From Butyricicoccus_A sp964513445 (lineage in GTDB: Bacteria > Bacillota > Clostridia > Oscillospirales > Butyricicoccaceae): 39,214 bases of DNA. The stretch is taken from contig CAZEMM010000011.1 in the NCBI GenBank assembly GCA_964513445.1, forward strand, positions 1 through 39,214. Direction: 5' to 3'. Below the pieces are notes generated by a model. The model was not told the DNA's origin. It was given only the letters and a program-made list of their open reading frames with translations, and did no database searches. Positions 1-8,121 of this stretch are shown one piece after another (the first letter of the stretch is position 1; each line of letters opens with the position of its first letter). A program made the translations under genes and the position numbers.

Positions 1-2453
1 CCGTGACCTCGCAGATGTCGGGGGCGGAAATGGACGGGTTCTTCTCGACGCGCAAACGGGTCGGACTCGTAAATCTTCGCGCTGTAATACGAATCGAGGA
101 ACTTGCCCGCATCGTCGCGCGAGAAGCCAAATGTCATCTGCGTCAGATCATTGGTGCCGAAGGAGAAGAACTCTGCCTCCTCCGCGATCTCGCCCGCCAT
201 CAGCGCAGCGCGCGGAATTTCAATCATCGTGCCAATATGATACGCCATGTTGGAGCCTCGCTCCTTCTTGACCTGCTCCGCCGTCTCCACAATGATATCC
301 TTAACGTATTTCAGCTCCTTTTTTTCACCGACCAGCGGAACCATGATCTCAGGCACGATGTCATAGCCCTTTTCTGCCTTGACCTCAATCGCCGCTTCCA
401 TAACCGCGCGCGTCTGCATGCGTGCGATTTCCGGATAAGTAACCGCCAGGCGGCAGCCTCGATGGCCCATCATCGGGTTGAACTCATGCAGATTGTCACA
501 TCTCTGCTGCACTTCCTCCGCTGTCATACCCATATCTGCGGCGAGCTGCGCGATATCCTCCGGCTCAGTCGGCACAAACTCATGCAGCGGCGGATCAAGA
601 TATCGAACCGTCATCGGACGGCCCTCCAGCGCCTCATACATCGCCTTAAAATCGCTCTTCTGGAATGGCAGCAGCTCATCCAGCGCCGCCGCACGCTGCT
701 CCGGTGTGTCGGAAAGAATCATCTTGCGAATCTTCGGGATACGTTCCGGCTCAAAGAACATGTGCTCGGTGCGGCACAGGCCAATACCCTCTGCGCCCAG
801 ACGGACGGCGTTTTTGGTATCCGCCGGCGTGTCCGCATTGGTGCGCACCTTCAGGCGGCGGAACTGATCCGCCCACGCCATGATGCGTCCAAAGTCGCCG
901 CCGATCGATGCGTCCTGCGTGCGCACCATGCCCTTGTAGATTTTTCCGGTCGTGCCGTCGAGCGAAATCTCGTCGCCCTCGTGGAACGTGTAGCCGCCCA
1001 GCGTAAATACCTTAGCGTCCTCGTCAATATTGATATCGCCGCAGCCGGAGACACAGCAGGTACCCATGCCGCGCGCGACAACCGCCGCATGCGAGGTCAT
1101 GCCGCCGCGAACTGTCAGGATGCCCTCTGCCGCGTGCATACCCTCAATATCCTCGGGAGAGGTCTCCAGACGAACCAGAACGACCGGCTCGCCGTTGTTA
1201 TTATGCGCCGCTTTCGCGTCTTCTGCGGTAAAGTAAATCTTACCTGCCGCCGCGCCGGGAGATGCCGGAAGCGCGCTGCCGATCTCCTCCGCCGCCTTCA
1301 GGCTGTCCTTGTCAAACATCGGGTGCAGCACCTGATCGAGCGATTTTGCCTCGATGCGCAGCACAGCCTCCTCCGGCGTGATGCGTCCCTCGTCGACGAG
1401 GTCGCATGCGATCTTGAGTGCGGCTGCTGCCGTGCGCTTGCCGTTTCTCGTTTGCAGGAAGAACAGATTGCCCTCCTGAATCGTAAATTCCATGTCCTGC
1501 ATATCGCGGTAATGATCCTCGAGGCGATTTGCGATATCCATAAACTGCGAATAGCACTGCGGCAGATCCTCCGCCAGCTTGGTGATTGGCTGCGGCGTGC
1601 GGATGCCCGCGACGACATCCTCACCCTGCGCGTTGATAAGGTACTCGCCAAAAATGCCCTTTTCGCCGGTAGACGGGTTGCGCGTAAACGCAACGCCTGT
1701 GCCGGAGGTATCGCCCATGTTGCCGAATACCATCGACTGGACATTGACCGCTGTACCCCAGTCGCTAGGGATATCGTTCATGCGGCGGTAAACGATCGCG
1801 CGCGGGTTATCCCACGAGCGGAATACCGCCTTGACCGCCTCCATCAGCTGCACCTTCGGGTCCTGTGGGAACTCCTCGCCCATCTTTTCCTTATAGATCG
1901 CCTTAAACCTGACAATGACCTCCTTCAGATCGTCAGCAGTCAGATCGGTGTCATATTTTGCGCCCTTTTCCGCCTTGATATCATCCAAGATGCCCTCGAA
2001 GAACTTCTTGCTCATTTCCATGACGACATCGGAAAACATCTGGATAAACCGGCGATAGGAATCGTACGCAAAGCGCGGATTGCCCGTCTTTTTCGCAAAG
2101 CCCTCGACAGACACGTCGTTCAGGCCGAGGTTCAGGATGGTATCCATCATGCCCGGCATGGACGCGCGCGCGCCCGAGCGCACGGAGACCAGCAGCGGGT
2201 CGGACTCATCACCAAATTTCTTGCCGCGCTGCTGCTCCAGCACAGCGAGTGCGTCGAAGATCTGTCCGCGGATCTCCTCCGAAATCTGCTTGTCCTGCTT
2301 ATAATAATCTGTGCATGCCTCCGTCGTCACGGTAAAGCCGTTTGGAATCGGCAGACCCAGATTTGTCATCTCCGCCAGATTCGCGCCCTTGCCGCCGAGC
2401 AGCGGACGCATATCCGCGTTGCCCTCATGGAATTCATATACCCATTTGTTCAT
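1..2453 (-). CDS. ppdK: Pyruvate, phosphate dikinase, 3' end outside window
   Basis: PPDK interconverts pyruvate, ATP and phosphate with PEP, AMP and pyrophosphate in the cytoplasm, at the PEP/pyruvate node of anaerobes. The minus strand is open from ATG 2453 to the window edge, giving 817 residues. The N-terminus has the nucleotide-binding glycine-rich segment LLGGKGANLAEM. The phosphohistidine motif GGMTSHAAVVARG is at about residues 450-462, with the His at residue 455, the same number as the phosphorylated His of the Clostridium symbiosum enzyme. The family is about 875 residues, so roughly 60 C-terminal residues, including the catalytic Cys of the PEP/pyruvate domain, lie outside the window. 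The start follows GGTGGAG at a short spacing. A long antisense frame over the same bases is a codon-bias shadow. Confidence 0.97.
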   Translation of the reverse strand, partial: MNKWVYEFHEGNADMRPLLGGKGANLAEMTNLGLPIPNGFTVTTEACTDYYKQDKQISEEIRGQIFDALAVLEQQRGKKFGDESDPLLVSVRSGARASMPGMMDTILNLGLNDVSVEGFAKKTGNPRFAYDSYRRFIQMFSDVVMEMSKKFFEGILDDIKAEKGAKYDTDLTADDLKEVIVRFKAIYKEKMGEEFPQDPKVQLMEAVKAVFRSWDNPRAIVYRRMNDIPSDWGTAVNVQSMVFGNMGDTSGTGVAFTRNPSTGEKGIFGEYLINAQGEDVVAGIRTPQPITKLAEDLPQCYSQFMDIANRLEDHYRDMQDMEFTIQEGNLFFLQTRNGKRTAAAALKIACDLVDEGRITPEEAVLRIEAKSLDQVLHPMFDKDSLKAAEEIGSALPASPGAAAGKIYFTAEDAKAAHNNNGEPVVLVRLETSPEDIEGMHAAEGILTVRGGMTSHAAVVARGMGTCCVSGCGDINIDEDAKVFTLGGYTFHEGDEISLDGTTGKIYKGMVRTQDASIGGDFGRIMAWADQFRRLKVRTNADTPADTKNAVRLGAEGIGLCRTEHMFFEPERIPKIRKMILSDTPEQRAAALDELLPFQKSDFKAMYEALEGRPMTVRYLDPPLHEFVPTEPEDIAQLAADMGMTAEEVQQRCDNLHEFNPMMGHRGCRLAVTYPEIARMQTRAVMEAAIEVKAEKGYDIVPEIMVPLVGEKKELKYVKDIIVETAEQVKKERGSNMAYHIGTMIEIPRAALMAGEIAEEAEFFSFGTNDLTQMTFGFSRDDAGKFLDSYYSAKIYESDPFARREEPVHFRPRHLRGH

Positions 2454-2592
2454 TGTTCTCCACCATTCCTTTTTTCATCGCGTGCGGGTGATCACACATA
2501 TGCCCTGAAAGCGGCACATCCACGCCGCTCTCACTTCTCATACATTCTCCACTATAACGGCACACGCAACTCGCGCCGTATGTGATGGTACT

Positions 2593-2621
2593 ATTATACA
2601 ACAATTATCCGCTCTCGTACA
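2593..2621 (-). promoter_or_regulatory. Probable ppdK promoter
   Basis: Read on the minus strand there is a perfect -10 hexamer TATAAT (2593-2598). Seventeen bases upstream is a poor -35, TGTACG (2616-2621). Transcription would give a leader of about 130 nt before ppdK. The leader holds a 6-bp hairpin (AGCGGC/GCCGCT in plus-strand letters, 2510-2529) with no T-run; I recognise no riboswitch. Apart from this promoter and the terminator at 2709-2739, I see nothing else in the 313-base gap 2454-2766. Confidence 0.45.
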
Positions 2622-2708
2622 GGATTTTTCTGATTTTGTGACGAAAAGTCAAATTATCCTCATCTTTTGCACATTTCCCTTAGAACCTGCTCAGCAATTG
2701 CCAAACAA

Positions 2709-2739
2709 AAAAACGGCAATGTCTCACACTGCCGTTTTT
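2709..2739 (-). terminator. Intrinsic terminator after the degenerate signal peptidase gene
   Basis: The plus strand reads AAAAACGGCA, an 11-base loop, then TGCCGTTTTT. On the minus strand this is a 10-bp hairpin running into seven T residues, just after the signal peptidase paralogue stop at 2767. It should separate that gene from ppdK. Confidence 0.75.
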
Positions 2740-2766
2740 CGTCATCATCTTATTTCTGTTTCGCGC

Positions 2767-3357
2767 CTATTTTACAAAGCCCACATGCTGAAAAGGCCAA
2801 ACGCGCAATACAACCTTGCCCAGTATCTGGTCCTTTGAAATACTGCCCAGGTTGATGTTCCGGCTGTCGATCGCCTCCGCGCGGTTATCGCCCAGTACAA
2901 ACACATGGTTTTCCGGCACCTGATATGGAAATTCCAAATCGCATTGGCCCAGGGCTTTTTCTGTCAAATACGGCTCCTCCAGCAGCTGGTCGTTCACGTA
3001 CACGTTTCCGTTCTCATCCATCTCCACGATATCACCGCTTGTCGCAATGACACGGCGCAACTGCAAATTGTTGCGGTAATAAAAGCTGACAACGTCGCCG
3101 CTATCCAGTTGATCCGTCTTCCAGACCACGACGATATCCTGTCCCTCCAGTGTCGGCTGCATTGTCGTGCCGGACACCTTGAGCACAGGCAAAACGGATG
3201 ACGCAATGAGCACCGCGATCGCAGCAACTATAATGATGATCCCGATGGTGCTAAAAAAGGTGTTGCGATAATTTTGGCGGTACTGCAGCGTCTTGCGTTC
3301 CTTCTCCACCTGCTCTACCGAAGGAATCGAAACCTCATACGATTTTTGACTCGCCAT
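2767..3357 (-). CDS. Signal peptidase I paralogue with substituted catalytic residues (probable pseudoenzyme)
   Basis: This 196-residue S26-family protein has a cytoplasmic tail, one membrane helix at about residues 33-57 and an outer domain. All family boxes can be aligned, but active-site residues are changed. The nucleophile position in box B (SxxSM) is Thr65 in SGTTMQPTL. The general-base Lys of box D is Arg101 in LRRVIATSGD. The Ser of box E is Ala162 in GDNRAEAIDSR. The paralogue at 4012-4599 has Ser, Lys and Ser at these places. I checked the codons (aca, cgc, gcg) on the minus strand. The chosen ATG at 3357 follows AAAGGAG; an upstream in-frame extension overlaps the previous gene and lacks family similarity. 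Staphylococcus SpsA, which lies beside active SpsB, is a known precedent for an inactive paralogue. Its role here is unknown. Confidence 0.92.
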   Translation of the reverse strand: MASQKSYEVSIPSVEQVEKERKTLQYRQNYRNTFFSTIGIIIIVAAIAVLIASSVLPVLKVSGTTMQPTLEGQDIVVVWKTDQLDSGDVVSFYYRNNLQLRRVIATSGDIVEMDENGNVYVNDQLLEEPYLTEKALGQCDLEFPYQVPENHVFVLGDNRAEAIDSRNINLGSISKDQILGKVVLRVWPFQHVGFVK

Positions 3358-3373
3358 TCCGGACTCCTTTGAT

Positions 3374-3844
3374 TCATGCCTCATCATCCTGCGACGCGCT
3401 GATCTCATCAAGCGCACCGTCAATGATCTTTAACAATTCAAGCGCAGAGCGAAAGTCTACGCTCTCGCCGCGTTCCATCCACTGAATACGTCCCTGCCAT
3501 GTGCTATTCTGTCTATGCTTGACCTGCACGACAAATGTAGCCAAGTCGCCATGCCGTTCCAAAAGCTCTTCATTTTTCATAACTCGCACCATCTTTTCTC
3601 CAGGATATGCCGGACGCAGCCGCATCCGTTTTGTCGTTTGAAATCCTCGTTCATTTGTGTCGGCAAACGGATGCCCGATCTGATTAAAAAAAGCTTCCAT
3701 TTGATAGATCAGCTCGATGCCGTTAAATTCAATCGGCTCACGCTGGAAGGCATGATAAAATCTGCCCCTTCTTTGTCCATCCGCCGACCGGTCAAAGCAG
3801 ACAACGACGCTGCTCGGCCCGCTCAAATAGATTCGTTCCGCCAT
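3374..3844 (-). CDS. Conserved hypothetical protein of 156 residues
   Basis: I do not recognise a named domain. The protein is soluble, has no signal peptide and no membrane segment, and ends in an acidic tail. It has a Trp-containing strand-like stretch (NSTWQGRIQWMERGES) followed by a helix (FRSALELLKIIDGAL). The start at 3844 follows GGAAGGA. Its stop is 16 bases before the degenerate signal peptidase gene, so the two are probably one transcript. It is separated from the intact signal peptidase gene upstream by 167 AT-rich bases (3845-4011) with no clear terminator. The constant proximity suggests a link to the peptidase pair, but function is unknown. Confidence 0.85.
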   Translation of the reverse strand: MAERIYLSGPSSVVVCFDRSADGQRRGRFYHAFQREPIEFNGIELIYQMEAFFNQIGHPFADTNERGFQTTKRMRLRPAYPGEKMVRVMKNEELLERHGDLATFVVQVKHRQNSTWQGRIQWMERGESVDFRSALELLKIIDGALDEISASQDDEA

Positions 3845-4011
3845 ATCTTGCGATTCCTTCCAAAAATAGAATCGGAATGCAGAGACCGAACAAAACAGCC
3901 CGTAATCACACTCGACATTCCTGTTTCTCTTATTTTATCAAATTTACAGTCAAAGGATAAATCAATAAATCAAATATTCTTGCGTTCTTTCGATCATCCC
4001 TGAACGAATTT

Positions 4012-4599
4012 CTATTCAATCATAGAAATGGAATCCAGCGGCCAGATGCGCAGGATGACGCGCCCGATGATCTGATCCTTTTCAATGCAGCCGATAACCG
4101 AGCTGCGGCTGTCAATAGACGTCGAACGGTGATCGCCGAGCACAAAATAATGGCTCTCCGGCACCTGATACGGGAATGTCAGATCGCACTGCCCCAGGCT
4201 TTTTTCCGAGACATAAGGCTCGTCCAGCAGCTCGCCGTTGACGATTACATTGCCCTCTGCGTCTATATTGACATAGTCGCCCGGACCTGCGATGACGCGC
4301 TTGAGCAGAAGCCTGTTTTGCCAGTTAAACCCGCACAGATCACCGACCTCAAACTTCGTTGTTTTGACCAGCAGCACGATGTTTCCATCATACAGCGACG
4401 GTTCCATGCTTGTGCCGGATACCTGTAAAACCGGCAGAAAAACCGTGGCGAGCAATGTGACGACCGCCGCCGCAATCGCAACAACCCACGCAGTGCGATG
4501 AAACAGCTTGTTGTATTCGCCCTGCTGCTTGAGTCGATTGCGCTCCGACTCCACCTGCTCCATGCTGGGAATCGGCGTCTTGTGAATCTGATTGTCCAT
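4012..4599 (-). CDS. lepB: Type I signal peptidase, catalytic residues intact
   Basis: Type I signal peptidase removes signal peptides from exported preproteins at the outer face of the membrane. This 195-residue protein has one membrane helix (about residues 36-57) and then box B SGTSMEPSL with nucleophile Ser64, box D LKRVIAGPGD with general base Lys100, and box E GDHRSTSIDSR with Ser161. Length fits the short Gram-positive form. It shares the tail motif IPSxEQVExER with the degenerate paralogue at 2767-3357, which points to gene duplication. The ATG at 4599 follows AGAAGGAG. The gene starts 29 bases after the coiled-coil gene and is probably in one transcript with it and the SARP-like regulator. 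Confidence 0.95.
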   Translation of the reverse strand: MDNQIHKTPIPSMEQVESERNRLKQQGEYNKLFHRTAWVVAIAAAVVTLLATVFLPVLQVSGTSMEPSLYDGNIVLLVKTTKFEVGDLCGFNWQNRLLLKRVIAGPGDYVNIDAEGNVIVNGELLDEPYVSEKSLGQCDLTFPYQVPESHYFVLGDHRSTSIDSRSSVIGCIEKDQIIGRVILRIWPLDSISMIE

Positions 4600-4628
4600 A
4601 GCCGCTCCTTCTAATTCCGGGCTGCGTT

Positions 4629-5015
4629 CTACAGCGTCTCTCCCGTCTGCGCCGGCCGATCAGTTTCAGCCGCAGGCTTCTCGGTCTGTTCCGGCTGTTG
4701 TTCCGCCGCTTCTGCCTTCTCCGTTTGTTCCAGCTGCGCGGCAGCCTCCGCATTCCCTGCGTCCTGCGCCGCAAGGCGAACCGATTCCACATATTGATCG
4801 GCCGCGCGTTGCGCCGATTCAAAAACCTCGTTGATCCGCAGCGCCGCCTCCGCAATTGAGCCTGCGTTTTCCATCAGGATGCGGCGGTCATGCAGCTTGC
4901 GGCGCAGCCGTTCATTTTCCTGTTCCATGCGAACCAGATTCTGCTGAAGCTGATAGATAATCTCGATCAGCTCTGTGCGATGCATTTTTCGCAGTTCCTT
5001 TTCTTCCTGTGCCAT
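4629..5015 (-). CDS. Coiled-coil protein, DivIVA-like in appearance
   Basis: The 128-residue protein starts with MAQEEKELRKMHRTELIEII, then a heptad-rich helix to about residue 50 and a conserved-looking block (GSIAEAALRINEVFESAQRA). The last third is low-complexity Glu/Gln/Ala/Thr/Pro and probably disordered. There is no signal peptide or membrane segment. The coiled coil and the AEAALRINEVFESAQ block resemble small cytoplasmic scaffold proteins of Clostridia, but I cannot assign a function. The gene lies between the SARP-like regulator (32 bases upstream) and the intact signal peptidase (29 bases downstream), so co-transcription is likely. Confidence 0.85.
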   Translation of the reverse strand: MAQEEKELRKMHRTELIEIIYQLQQNLVRMEQENERLRRKLHDRRILMENAGSIAEAALRINEVFESAQRAADQYVESVRLAAQDAGNAEAAAQLEQTEKAEAAEQQPEQTEKPAAETDRPAQTGETL

Positions 5016-5047
5016 CGTTGCATTATCCCTCCGTTTTCAGATACAGC

Positions 5048-6253
5048 CTAGTCGCAAAGAATCGACCTGACATAATACCGAACGCCAATGCGCTGGCGCG
5101 CGGTCCGAAAATTGTTATCAATTCGTCGCTGGACAATTCTGCAATTCTCAACCGTCGTGTTGACCAACAGAACCAAATACTGTCCCTTTGCATAGCGGCT
5201 GACCGCGTCACCATGCCGCACCGAACGGCATATGGCAACGCCCAAGCGCTTGGAAAGCTCTTCCAGCTGCGCGCACTCCCGCATTATCTCGCCCTTGCTG
5301 TCGGTCACGGTGCACAGCATCAAACAAACCGCCTGCCCGCCGCGCTCCATCATACGTTTCACCATGTGATAGATGCCGCGAAACACCGGATAGGAGCACA
5401 GATAGCCGCCATTTTCCACGTCCCCCTCAGCCAGATCGTGCGCAATGGTATCCAGCATCGTAGCCGCAGCATTTTCCACCTGCGAACCAAGCCGTTCCAG
5501 CGATTCCATCAGCTGCTTGGACGGGCGAAGACCCTGTTCGTTAAAATATCGATCGACCGTGTCCGCATAAAACTGCACGGCCTGCTCATGGCTGCCCATG
5601 GAGACAAGCGCCTCCATCGTCACCGTCTCCCAATCGGAATACGGCGAGATGTGGGAGGCATACTCTCCCAGCTCCTTCATATGCACGAAATCTTTTTTCT
5701 CGCGCAGCAATTCCACAGCCTTTTCCACGCAGTCACAAAACTGTGCGCGATATCGCCGCGCCTCCTGCGCTGCCCACAGAATGCTGGCGTACAGCGATAA
5801 AAAATCGCCGGTGTATGTGTAGCACGCTCGCAGGTACAGCGCGAGCTTTTCCTCCGTATCCTCTGCCGCTTCCGCCTGCTCATATAGCCGGTCAAAAAGC
5901 TCGGCGTCCTCCTCGACGGGAATTTCCTCGTTCCAATAAAAAATGCCCTTTTTCAAAATGATATAATTGACCTTGGGCAGCCCCTCGCGTTCCAGCTTCT
6001 TTTTTGCATTATAGATCACGCTTTGCATCGCATGATGGACGTTGCCGATTTCACGATCCTCAAATAGAATCTTTTCCAGAAAATCACGATCCACTCCGTT
6101 TCCCCTGTTGTGCAGTATAATCTGCATCAGATACGAGAACTGCGTTTCTGCGGACTTTTTTCCGCCCAATATCGCCTTATTCTTGTACTGTAATGCAAAA
6201 TTTCCGAACATTTTCACGCGAAGCGTGTCTCTCTGTTCCGTGTCCATCGTCAC
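5048..6253 (-). CDS. SARP-like transcriptional regulator with BTAD domain and degenerate GGDEF-like C-terminus
   Basis: The 401-residue cytoplasmic protein has an OmpR/SARP-type winged helix at about residues 10-110, with a family-typical stretch around HHAMQSVIYNAKKKLER. An all-helical BTAD/TPR-like region follows at about 112-260. Residues about 285-385 align with a GGDEF domain: the pattern RxxDxxxRY is present (346-354), but the GGDEF pentapeptide is replaced by AKGQY (355-359). Cyclase activity is therefore not expected. The start is GTG 6253, five bases after GGAGGG; ATG 6247 is an alternative. It is the first gene of the group that contains the coiled-coil and signal peptidase genes and is probably their regulator. 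That role is inferred from position only. Confidence 0.87.
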   Translation of the reverse strand: MTMDTEQRDTLRVKMFGNFALQYKNKAILGGKKSAETQFSYLMQIILHNRGNGVDRDFLEKILFEDREIGNVHHAMQSVIYNAKKKLEREGLPKVNYIILKKGIFYWNEEIPVEEDAELFDRLYEQAEAAEDTEEKLALYLRACYTYTGDFLSLYASILWAAQEARRYRAQFCDCVEKAVELLREKKDFVHMKELGEYASHISPYSDWETVTMEALVSMGSHEQAVQFYADTVDRYFNEQGLRPSKQLMESLERLGSQVENAAATMLDTIAHDLAEGDVENGGYLCSYPVFRGIYHMVKRMMERGGQAVCLMLCTVTDSKGEIMRECAQLEELSKRLGVAICRSVRHGDAVSRYAKGQYLVLLVNTTVENCRIVQRRIDNNFRTARQRIGVRYYVRSILCD

Positions 6254-6383
6254 GCACTCCCTCCGCCTTCATCCTGCGAATGCTTTCGTTCCAATCATAT
6301 CGATAAAAATAACTCTCTGCTGTCGGGTGATCTAAGGCAACATCGGATCATTCGGTTTTTCTATGATGATTCCTATTAATAAC

Positions 6384-6412
6384 AGTATAGGCGAAAGCAT
6401 ATTATTTGTCAA
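6384..6412 (-). promoter_or_regulatory. Strong sigma-A promoter for the SARP/signal peptidase operon
   Basis: On the minus strand TTGACA (6407-6412) and TATACT (6384-6389) are separated by exactly 17 bases. The predicted start would give a leader of about 125 nt before the GTG at 6253. No terminator-like hairpin is evident in the leader. It diverges from the response-regulator promoter at 6469-6497. Confidence 0.75.
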
Positions 6413-6468
6413 ACCGAACTTATCAAACATAGGCCTCTCATTTTTCCGCCGACCGTATGCTGACAGCA

Positions 6469-6497
6469 TTGTGTTTTTTCGCTTGCTCCCCTATAAT
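6469..6497 (+). promoter_or_regulatory. Promoter of the response regulator/histidine kinase pair
   Basis: A perfect -10 TATAAT (6492-6497) lies 17 bases after a weak -35 TTGTGT (6469-6474). The response regulator ATG is 27 bases further on, with AAAGTGAGG as ribosome site. Confidence 0.55.
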
Positions 6498-6523
6498 AGA
6501 TGACGTAAAGTGAGGTATTATTC

Positions 6524-7195
6524 ATGTTTCATATTCTCATCATAGAGGACGACTGCGCGCTGGCAGAGGCTTTGTGCCGTGCGCTCTCCTCCGACGCGTG
6601 CAGCTGTGTGTGCTGCGACAGCATCCAGCAGGCGCGTGCGATGCTGCCGAATGACATTTCTCTCATCCTGCTGGATATCAACCTGCCGGATGGCAGCGGC
6701 CTTGATTTTCTGCGCGAGCTTAAGCAGTCCTTCCCGCTTCCCGTCATCCTGCTGACTGCCAAAGACATGGAAATTGATATAGTGACCGGACTGGAGCTGG
6801 GCGCGGATGATTACATTACCAAGCCATTTTCACTGGCTGTGCTGCGCGCCCGTGTCAATACCCAGCTGCGGCGTCTGGAGCAGCAGCCGGCGTATATTGT
6901 GCGCTGCGGCGCGTATCTGTTTGATTTTGACCGTATGGAATATTTTGTGCAGGGCAACCCTGTCGAGTTGAGCAAGACCGAGCAGAAGCTGCTGCGTCTT
7001 CTTGTGGAAAACAGCGGTATCACGCTCACACGCGGTCAGCTGATCGACCGCATTTGGACAGACGGCGCGGAGTATGTGGATGAAAATACGCTCTCCGTAT
7101 GCGTCAAGCGGCTGCGGGACAAGCTGCACGCGTCGCACTGTATCAAAACGGTATACGGCATCGGCTATGTGTGGAGGCCGCCTTATGATATATAA
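6524..7195 (+). CDS. OmpR/PhoB-family response regulator of the FtsX-type ABC module
   Basis: The 223-residue regulator has a receiver domain (1-115) with the acidic pair Glu8/Asp9/Asp10, phosphoacceptor Asp51 in LLDINLPDG, Thr78 and Lys100 in DDYITKPF. A winged-helix DNA-binding domain (about 125-220) follows, with TEQKLLRLLVENSG and the C-terminal hairpin TVYGIGYVW. It overlaps the kinase gene by 11 bases, a typical coupled pair. The pair precedes an ABC ATPase and a FtsX-type permease, as in BceRS-AB peptide-antibiotic modules. Its likely target is the set of 11-bp-spaced repeats just before the ABC genes (8122-8160); that is inference. Confidence 0.95.
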   Translation: MFHILIIEDDCALAEALCRALSSDACSCVCCDSIQQARAMLPNDISLILLDINLPDGSGLDFLRELKQSFPLPVILLTAKDMEIDIVTGLELGADDYITKPFSLAVLRARVNTQLRRLEQQPAYIVRCGAYLFDFDRMEYFVQGNPVELSKTEQKLLRLLVENSGITLTRGQLIDRIWTDGAEYVDENTLSVCVKRLRDKLHASHCIKTVYGIGYVWRPPYDI

Positions 7196-8102
7196 ACTTC
7201 TGCTTGCGCTGTCTCTCGGCGTGTTTGTACTCACTGTCGTGCTCATCCTGCTGTTCCGCCGTGCCGTCCGCAAGCTGATGCTGCGTTTGGATGGCATGCT
7301 GCGCGCCGCGATGGACGGCAGCTTTCATGAAATGACCTTTGACGAAACGCAGCTGTCCCAGCTGGAAAGCACGCTGGCACAGTATCTGGCCGCAAACGAA
7401 ATATCGCAGCAAAATCTCGCAGCGGAAAAGGACAGCATCAAAACGCTGATCGCGGACATCTCGCACCAGAGCAAGACGCCGATCGCCAATCTGCTGCTGT
7501 ACGCCGAGCTGCTGGAGGAGCAGCAGCTTCCCCCGGAGGCGGCGCAATATGCTGCACAGATTCACACGCAGGCGGAAAAGCTGCGCTTTTTGATTGACTC
7601 GCTCGTCAAGCTGTCGCGTCTGGAAGCCGGCATCATTACGCTGCATCCCGCGTCGTATACATTGTCTGACATGCTGCACACCCTTCGGGCGCAATACGCG
7701 CCCGCCGCGGCAGCCAAGGGACTGTCACTTTGCGTGCCGGACTGCGATGAGCAAGCACTGTTCGACGAAAAATGGACGCTGGAGGCGCTCGGAAACGTCG
7801 TCGACAACGCGATCAAATACACCGACAGCGGCAGTGTGCGCATTTCCGTCCAGCCGCTCGAACTGTTTGTTCGCATCGACGTCGCGGACACCGGAGGCGG
7901 CATCCGCGAGACGGAACAGGCGGCGATCTTCGGCCGCTTCTACCGCTCCCCTGCGGTCAGCCGGCAGCCGGGCGTCGGCATCGGCCTGTTTCTCACCAGA
8001 AAAATTCTCGCCGCACAGGGCGGCTTTATCAGGGTGCGCTCATCTCCCGGGCACGGCGCGGTGTTTTCTCTCTATCTGCCCGCAGCGCAGCCGGGCAAAT
8101 AG
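7185..8102 (+). CDS. Sensor histidine kinase with a single N-terminal membrane helix
   Basis: The 305-residue kinase has one clear membrane helix (about 4-24) and almost no extracellular part. It then has a short linker, an H-box (ISHQSKTPI, His94), an N-box (EALGNVVDNAIKYT), a complete G1 box (DTGGGI) and a G2 box (GVGIGLFL). ATP-binding residues are all present. The start ATG 7185 follows GGAGG; longer upstream frames run into the regulator gene. Kinases without an extracellular sensor beside a FtsX-type permease are known to sense through the transporter (Bce systems). I infer the same here. Confidence 0.94.
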   Translation: MIYKLLLALSLGVFVLTVVLILLFRRAVRKLMLRLDGMLRAAMDGSFHEMTFDETQLSQLESTLAQYLAANEISQQNLAAEKDSIKTLIADISHQSKTPIANLLLYAELLEEQQLPPEAAQYAAQIHTQAEKLRFLIDSLVKLSRLEAGIITLHPASYTLSDMLHTLRAQYAPAAAAKGLSLCVPDCDEQALFDEKWTLEALGNVVDNAIKYTDSGSVRISVQPLELFVRIDVADTGGGIRETEQAAIFGRFYRSPAVSRQPGVGIGLFLTRKILAAQGGFIRVRSSPGHGAVFSLYLPAAQPGK

Positions 8103-8121
8103 CGAAATTCTTTCAAAACTG

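Noticed and set aside
2510..2529. Hairpin in the ppdK leader considered as riboswitch or attenuator
   Set aside because: Only a 6-bp stem without a T-run or any recognisable conserved core.
3..2585. Very long plus-strand open frame of 860 codons
   Set aside because: It is antisense to ppdK, rich in Arg/His/Leu with no domain, and arises from GC-biased third positions of the real gene.
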